Shown one piece after another: positions 7,101 to 9,656 of a stretch of 9,656 nucleotides of DNA. Positions within the stretch are counted from its first letter, which is position 1. The number at the start of each line of letters is the position of its first letter. The stretch is from contig CAMFTQ010000016.1 of the NCBI GenBank assembly GCA_945988865.1, positions 1-9,656 on the forward strand, read 5' to 3'. Both the position numbers and the translations under genes were made by a program. The notes beneath the pieces are model-generated. The model was not told the origin of the DNA. It did no database searches and saw only the letters and a program-made list of their open reading frames with translations. The stretch is from an uncultured Anaeromassilibacillus sp. GTDB lineage: Bacteria; Bacillota; Clostridia; Oscillospirales; Acutalibacteraceae.

Positions 7101-8025
7101 CGACAAGGAAAAGAATTTTATATCTGCCGTAGTTTACGTTCACAACAACGAAAATACGGTAAAAGACTTTTTGCTTAAAATAAATAAGGCGCTGTCAGAC
7201 GTTTTTAATAAATACGAGATTATATGCGTAAATGATGCGTCATACGATGACAGTGCAAAGGTGATAAAGCAAATTTCCGACAGCGAGCTTTCCTGTCCGC
7301 TTAGCATTGTAAATATGAGCTTTGAGCAAGGACTTGAAATGTCTATGAACGCAGGCGTTGACCTTGCAATCGGCGATTTTGTATATGAGTTCGACTCTGT
7401 AAGCATAGATTTTGACGAAAGCGTAATATCTGATATTTATTTTCACTCGCTTAAAGGCTATGACATTGTGTCGGCTGTCAGCGACAGAAAAAAGGCGGCA
7501 AGCTCTAAGCTTTTCTATCGCTTTTTCAACAAACACGCAAACGCACAGCACAAAATCGGAACAGAAACGTTCAGAGTTTTATCAAGACGCGCTATAAACC
7601 GTGTTCATTCGCTTAGCAAGACTATCCCCTACAGAAAGGCGCTTTATGCAAACTGTGGCCTGAAAATCGACTCAATCTACTACAAAAGTACAGAAAAATC
7701 AAAGCAGACATCAAAAAACAGCTATAAATTCAAAACGGCAACAGATACGCTCATTCTGTTTACGGATATAGGCTACAAGCTGTCAATGGCTCTGACATTT
7801 CTGATGATTACGGCAACGGTTGCTATCGGTATTTACACAATAGTTGTATATCTGACAGGACAGCCTGTGCCCGGCTTTACGACAATGATGCTTGTAATGA
7901 CAGGGGCTTTCTTTGGAATTTTTGCAATTCTGACAGTGATTATCAAATACCTCTCTCTGCTTGTTGATTTAATATTTAAAAAGCAAAGATATATAATCGA
8001 GTCTATTGAAAAAGTAAACAAGTGA
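7093..8025 (+). CDS. Family 2 glycosyltransferase with two C-terminal membrane helices (GtrB/DPM1-like), operon gene 6
   Basis: A 310-residue protein with the layout of bactoprenol/dolichol-phosphate glycosyltransferases. It has an N-terminal GT-A domain (AVVYVHNNENTV at 12-23, CVNDASYDDSA at 45-55), the late motif TETFRVLSRRAIN (157-169), and two hydrophobic helices at about 229-255 and 262-292 before a basic tail. The usual DxD-like DADLQDP segment is replaced by EFDSVSIDFDES (99-110), which keeps Asp101 but not the second Asp. Proteins of this type attach a sugar to undecaprenyl phosphate on the inner face, supplying the donor for GT-C enzymes such as the one encoded two genes upstream. 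The frame is open further upstream to 6982, but the ATG at 7093 has GAGGTG (7080-7085) 7 nt before it and starts the domain. No clear terminator follows. Confidence 0.85.
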   Translation: MVNDKEKNFISAVVYVHNNENTVKDFLLKINKALSDVFNKYEIICVNDASYDDSAKVIKQISDSELSCPLSIVNMSFEQGLEMSMNAGVDLAIGDFVYEFDSVSIDFDESVISDIYFHSLKGYDIVSAVSDRKKAASSKLFYRFFNKHANAQHKIGTETFRVLSRRAINRVHSLSKTIPYRKALYANCGLKIDSIYYKSTEKSKQTSKNSYKFKTATDTLILFTDIGYKLSMALTFLMITATVAIGIYTIVVYLTGQPVPGFTTMMLVMTGAFFGIFAILTVIIKYLSLLVDLIFKKQRYIIESIEKVNK

Positions 8026-8128
8026 ATTTATTCCGATTTTTTTAAACTATAACAATTTTTGTGCAATTTGCTACAATTTTGTAACCAAATCTTGTGCAAT
8101 ATATTTAACATCTTTTTCTGAAAAACGG
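8026..8128. other. Intergenic stretch with a 9-bp direct repeat, no clear terminator
   Basis: Between the operon end and the next promoter the DNA is very AT-rich. TTGTGCAAT occurs twice (8059-8067 and 8092-8100), 33 bp start to start, just upstream of the -35 at 8129. A T7 run at 8036-8042 has no convincing stem before it, so operon transcripts may continue into the downstream gene or end by another route. Confidence 0.4.
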
Positions 8129-8157
8129 TTGAAGTTAAATAATTCTTGTAGTATAAT
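8129..8157 (+). promoter_or_regulatory. Sigma-A promoter of the CBM26-like secreted protein gene
   Basis: TTGAAG (8129-8134) and TATAAT (8152-8157) are separated by 17 bp. Transcription should start near 8164, giving a leader of about 50 nt with an excellent AGGAGG at 8199-8204. Confidence 0.8.
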
Positions 8158-8212
8158 TATAGCACTGGGATATACCCGGATATTTTATTGTAACATTTAG
8201 GAGGAAATGACA

Positions 8213-9169
8213 ATGTTCAAAAAAGCATTAAGCCTTATCATCGCTGTTATGATGATGGCAAGCGTTGCTGTTGTAGGCGCTTCTGCTGCTGAAACAGAAG
8301 CAGAGGCTACAGCTGCAGCAAACACAATTTATTTCCAGGTTCCGGACGATTGGAACAACTACAAGTCAATCTTCTGTCACGTTTGGGCAATTGACGGTTC
8401 AGGCTCATGGCCTGCATGGCAGTCAAAGGCTGAGAAGTGCAAAGACGAAGGCAACAAGCTCTTCTCTTACGATTTGAGCAAGACAAAGAACGAAATCGAC
8501 CCTGCTAAGGGCGTAGGCTACGCTGTTATCTTCAGTGCTAACACAGGTATCCAGACATACAACGCTCTTATGAGCGCTGAGTGCATCGGTGATACACTCT
8601 ACTGCACAGGTAACCTTCTTGAGAACCCTGAGGATGACGCTAAGAAGGCAATCGAGGCAACATGGAAGAACCACACAGACAAGAAATTCGGTCCTGAAAA
8701 GAAAATCGCTTCTTCAGGTTCAGTTGTAGGTACAGCTCTTCCGGAAGGCTCAACAGACGCTACTCTTCTTGCTACATACATCGTTCAGTACTTAGGCGAC
8801 ACAACTAAGACAGACAAACTCCCAAGCCTTATGAAGGAATTAAACGTTACACCTGAAGACGTTTATGCAGAGTCTGCTAAGCGTTTAGATGATAACGGCG
8901 ACGAGAAGGCTGAAGAGAAGAAAGCAGAAATCAAAAAGCTCCTCGGCGTTAAAGATGCTCCTGCTACTCCAAACAACAACAATAATAATAACAAACCAGC
9001 TAACAACGACAATAATAAAAAACCATCTTCAAACAACAATCCAACATCAGGCGACACAACAAACAACGGCACAGCTACAGGCGAGAGCGACACAGCTTTA
9101 TTCATTATGGCTGGTCTGATGATCCTCGCAGCAGGTGTTATGTTCGCAGCTCGCAAGAGAGATAACTAA
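8213..9169 (+). CDS. Secreted, membrane-anchored protein with CBM26-like starch-binding domain
   Basis: This 318-residue protein starts with a signal peptide: MFKK, a hydrophobic core to about residue 22, and an ASA/AE cleavage region at 23-27. Residues 38-135 resemble a CBM26-type module, with aromatic residues Trp47, Trp58, Trp66 and Trp69, an AVIFSANTGIQTYN strand (104-117) and GDTLYCTGN (126-134). Residues 136-248 form a charged, probably helical region I cannot assign. An Asn/Pro-rich spacer (250-286) leads to TATGESDT (287-294), a hydrophobic helix (295-313) and ARKRDN, a sorting-signal layout without the L and P of LPXTG. No catalytic domain is present, so it probably binds starch or another alpha-glucan at the cell surface. 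The ATG at 8213 is 8 nt from AGGAGG; the in-frame ATG at 8207 is only 2 nt away. Codons resemble those of a highly expressed gene, unlike the preceding operon. Confidence 0.8.
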   Translation: MFKKALSLIIAVMMMASVAVVGASAAETEAEATAAANTIYFQVPDDWNNYKSIFCHVWAIDGSGSWPAWQSKAEKCKDEGNKLFSYDLSKTKNEIDPAKGVGYAVIFSANTGIQTYNALMSAECIGDTLYCTGNLLENPEDDAKKAIEATWKNHTDKKFGPEKKIASSGSVVGTALPEGSTDATLLATYIVQYLGDTTKTDKLPSLMKELNVTPEDVYAESAKRLDDNGDEKAEEKKAEIKKLLGVKDAPATPNNNNNNNKPANNDNNKKPSSNNNPTSGDTTNNGTATGESDTALFIMAGLMILAAGVMFAARKRDN

Positions 9170-9206
9170 TCACATTTTTGATTTATTGTGTTTAACTAAA
9201 ATTATG

Positions 9207-9236
9207 AAGCTCCGCAATTTCTTGCGGAGCTTTTGT
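9207..9236 (+). terminator. Rho-independent terminator after the CBM26-like gene
   Basis: A perfect 11-bp stem, AAGCTCCGCAA (9207-9217) with TTGCGGAGCTT (9222-9232), encloses the 4-nt loop TTTC. The T-rich 3' side continues as TTGTT. It is located 37 nt after the stop codon. Confidence 0.92.
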
Positions 9237-9300
9237 TAATACTATTACCTCGCTTGCTGCGGCTTGTTCATAGTCATTGTTTCATCAACGCAGCTCCCTA

Positions 9301-9323
9301 AAAACAGTCCACCGGACTGTTTT
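9301..9323. other. Hairpin 1 in repeat copy 1
   Basis: Perfect 10-bp inverted repeat, AAAACAGTCC and GGACTGTTTT, around the 3-nt loop ACC. It is A-rich on the 5' arm and T-rich on the 3' arm, so a terminator-like structure forms on either strand. The counterpart in copy 2 is at 9493-9515. Confidence 0.75.
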
Positions 9324-9363
9324 CTTAACGGTCGCTTCAAGTCCTGTCATTCTATTTGGTAGT

Positions 9364-9399
9364 AAAAAATAAGCCACGCAAATGCGTAGCTTATTTTTT
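9364..9399. terminator. Hairpin 2 in repeat copy 1, terminator-like and possibly bidirectional
   Basis: An 11-bp outer stem (AAAAAATAAGC with GCTTATTTTTT), one C/A mismatch and a 5-bp inner stem (ACGCA with TGCGT) end in a short A-rich loop. T runs can follow on either strand. In copy 2 (9556-9591) the T run is broken by a G, so that copy should terminate less well on the plus strand. Confidence 0.6.
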
Positions 9400-9438
9400 T
9401 GGTCGAGGTGACATACTTCTATATTTTGCAATACTTCT

Positions 9439-9631
9439 ACCTCGCTTGCTGCGGCTTATTCATAGTCATTGTTTCATCAACGCAGCTCCCTAAAAGCAGT
9501 CCACCGGACTGTTTTCTTAACGGTCGCTTCAAGTCCTGTCATTCTGTTTGGTAGTAAAAAATAAGCCACGCAAATGCGTAGCTTATTGTTTATGGTCGAG
9601 GTGACATACTTCTATTTTTTTCAATACTTCT
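9439..9631. repeat. Tandem direct repeat, copy 2 (193 bp)
   Basis: Second full unit, differing from copy 1 at only a handful of positions, mainly in the tract after the second hairpin (GCTTATTGTTTATGG instead of GCTTATTTTTTTGG, one base longer) and in the T-rich stretch before the junction. A change at 9496 turns an A-T pair of the first stem into a G-T wobble, so the structure is retained. Confidence 0.93.
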
Positions 9632-9656
9632 ACCTCGCTTGCTGCGGCTTGTTCAT
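9632..9656. repeat. Tandem direct repeat, copy 3 (first 25 bp, runs off the window)
   Basis: The last 25 bases are identical to the start of copy 1, so the array continues to the right by at least part of a third unit. The total copy number cannot be seen here. Confidence 0.88.

Larger units (their letters stand above)
9247..9438. repeat. Tandem direct repeat, copy 1 (192 bp)
   Basis: First full unit of a tandem array, starting at ACCTCGCTTGCTGCGG. Homology probably begins a few bases earlier, since AATACT precedes every copy. No credible protein is encoded. It contains two hairpins: AAAACAGTCC/GGACTGTTTT (9301-9323) and a longer one whose arms hold ATAAGC and GCTTAT (9364-9399). Confidence 0.93.

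Noticed and set aside
8165..8198. Possible leader riboswitch before the CBM-protein gene
   Set aside because: Only a 3-bp GGG/CCC stem is visible and the leader is about 50 nt, too short for known riboswitch classes.
8863..9156. Minus-strand open frame opposite the Asn-rich linker
   Set aside because: It is a leucine-rich translation of the low-complexity linker in reverse, not a gene.
9285..9350. Minus-strand 21-codon frame (MTGLEATVKKTV...) present in both repeat copies (also 9477-9542)
   Set aside because: No ribosome binding site precedes it, it spans the hairpin, and its persistence follows simply from the copies being nearly identical.
9247..9656. CRISPR array
   Set aside because: The whole 192/193-bp unit is repeated; there are no short repeats with unique spacers and no cas genes.

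Overview
The window looks like a piece of chromosome from an AT-rich, low-GC Gram-positive gut bacterium, probably a Ruminococcaceae/Oscillospirales member related to Ruminococcus. The reasons are AGGAGG-type ribosome binding sites, sigma-A promoters, a Bacillus-type MazF, the GTG and TTG starts, and a secreted protein whose ectodomain resembles CBM26 starch-binding modules of amylolytic ruminococci. The genus call is inference; no rRNA or other marker is present.

Left part, minus strand (1-1310): the N-terminal 235 codons of the AAA+ ATPase RarA/MgsA run off the left edge. Upstream lies a single mazF-type mRNA interferase gene with a GTG start and no visible antitoxin. A terminator after mazF and a promoter before rarA separate the two transcripts. 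mazF is divergent from the next operon, and both promoters fall inside about 90 bp.

Centre, plus strand (1338-8025): a promoter with perfect TTGACA-17-TATAAT consensus drives six tightly packed genes (gaps of 22 nt or less, or overlaps of 1 and 8 nt). In order they are an extended-SDR sugar epimerase/dehydratase-like protein, a TIM-barrel sugar phosphate isomerase/epimerase-like protein, a soluble family 2 glycosyltransferase, a 671-residue polytopic GT-C-like membrane protein, an FAD-dependent oxidoreductase with a Cys-rich insert, and a DPM1/GtrB-like family 2 glycosyltransferase with two C-terminal membrane helices. This mix suggests that an unusual sugar is made in the cytosol, loaded on a lipid carrier, and transferred outside the membrane to a cell-surface acceptor. 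The product cannot be told from the sequence. Several members carry changes at family signature positions, and the combination is the best candidate here for an undescribed pathway.

Right part (8026-9656): an independently promoted gene encodes a secreted, apparently membrane-anchored protein: signal peptide, CBM26-like domain, unassigned helical region, Asn/Pro-rich spacer, and a C-terminal sorting-like tail lacking canonical LPXTG. It has a strong terminator. The last ~410 bp hold a non-coding tandem array with a 192/193-bp unit: two full copies and the start of a third that leaves the window. Each unit contains two hairpins.
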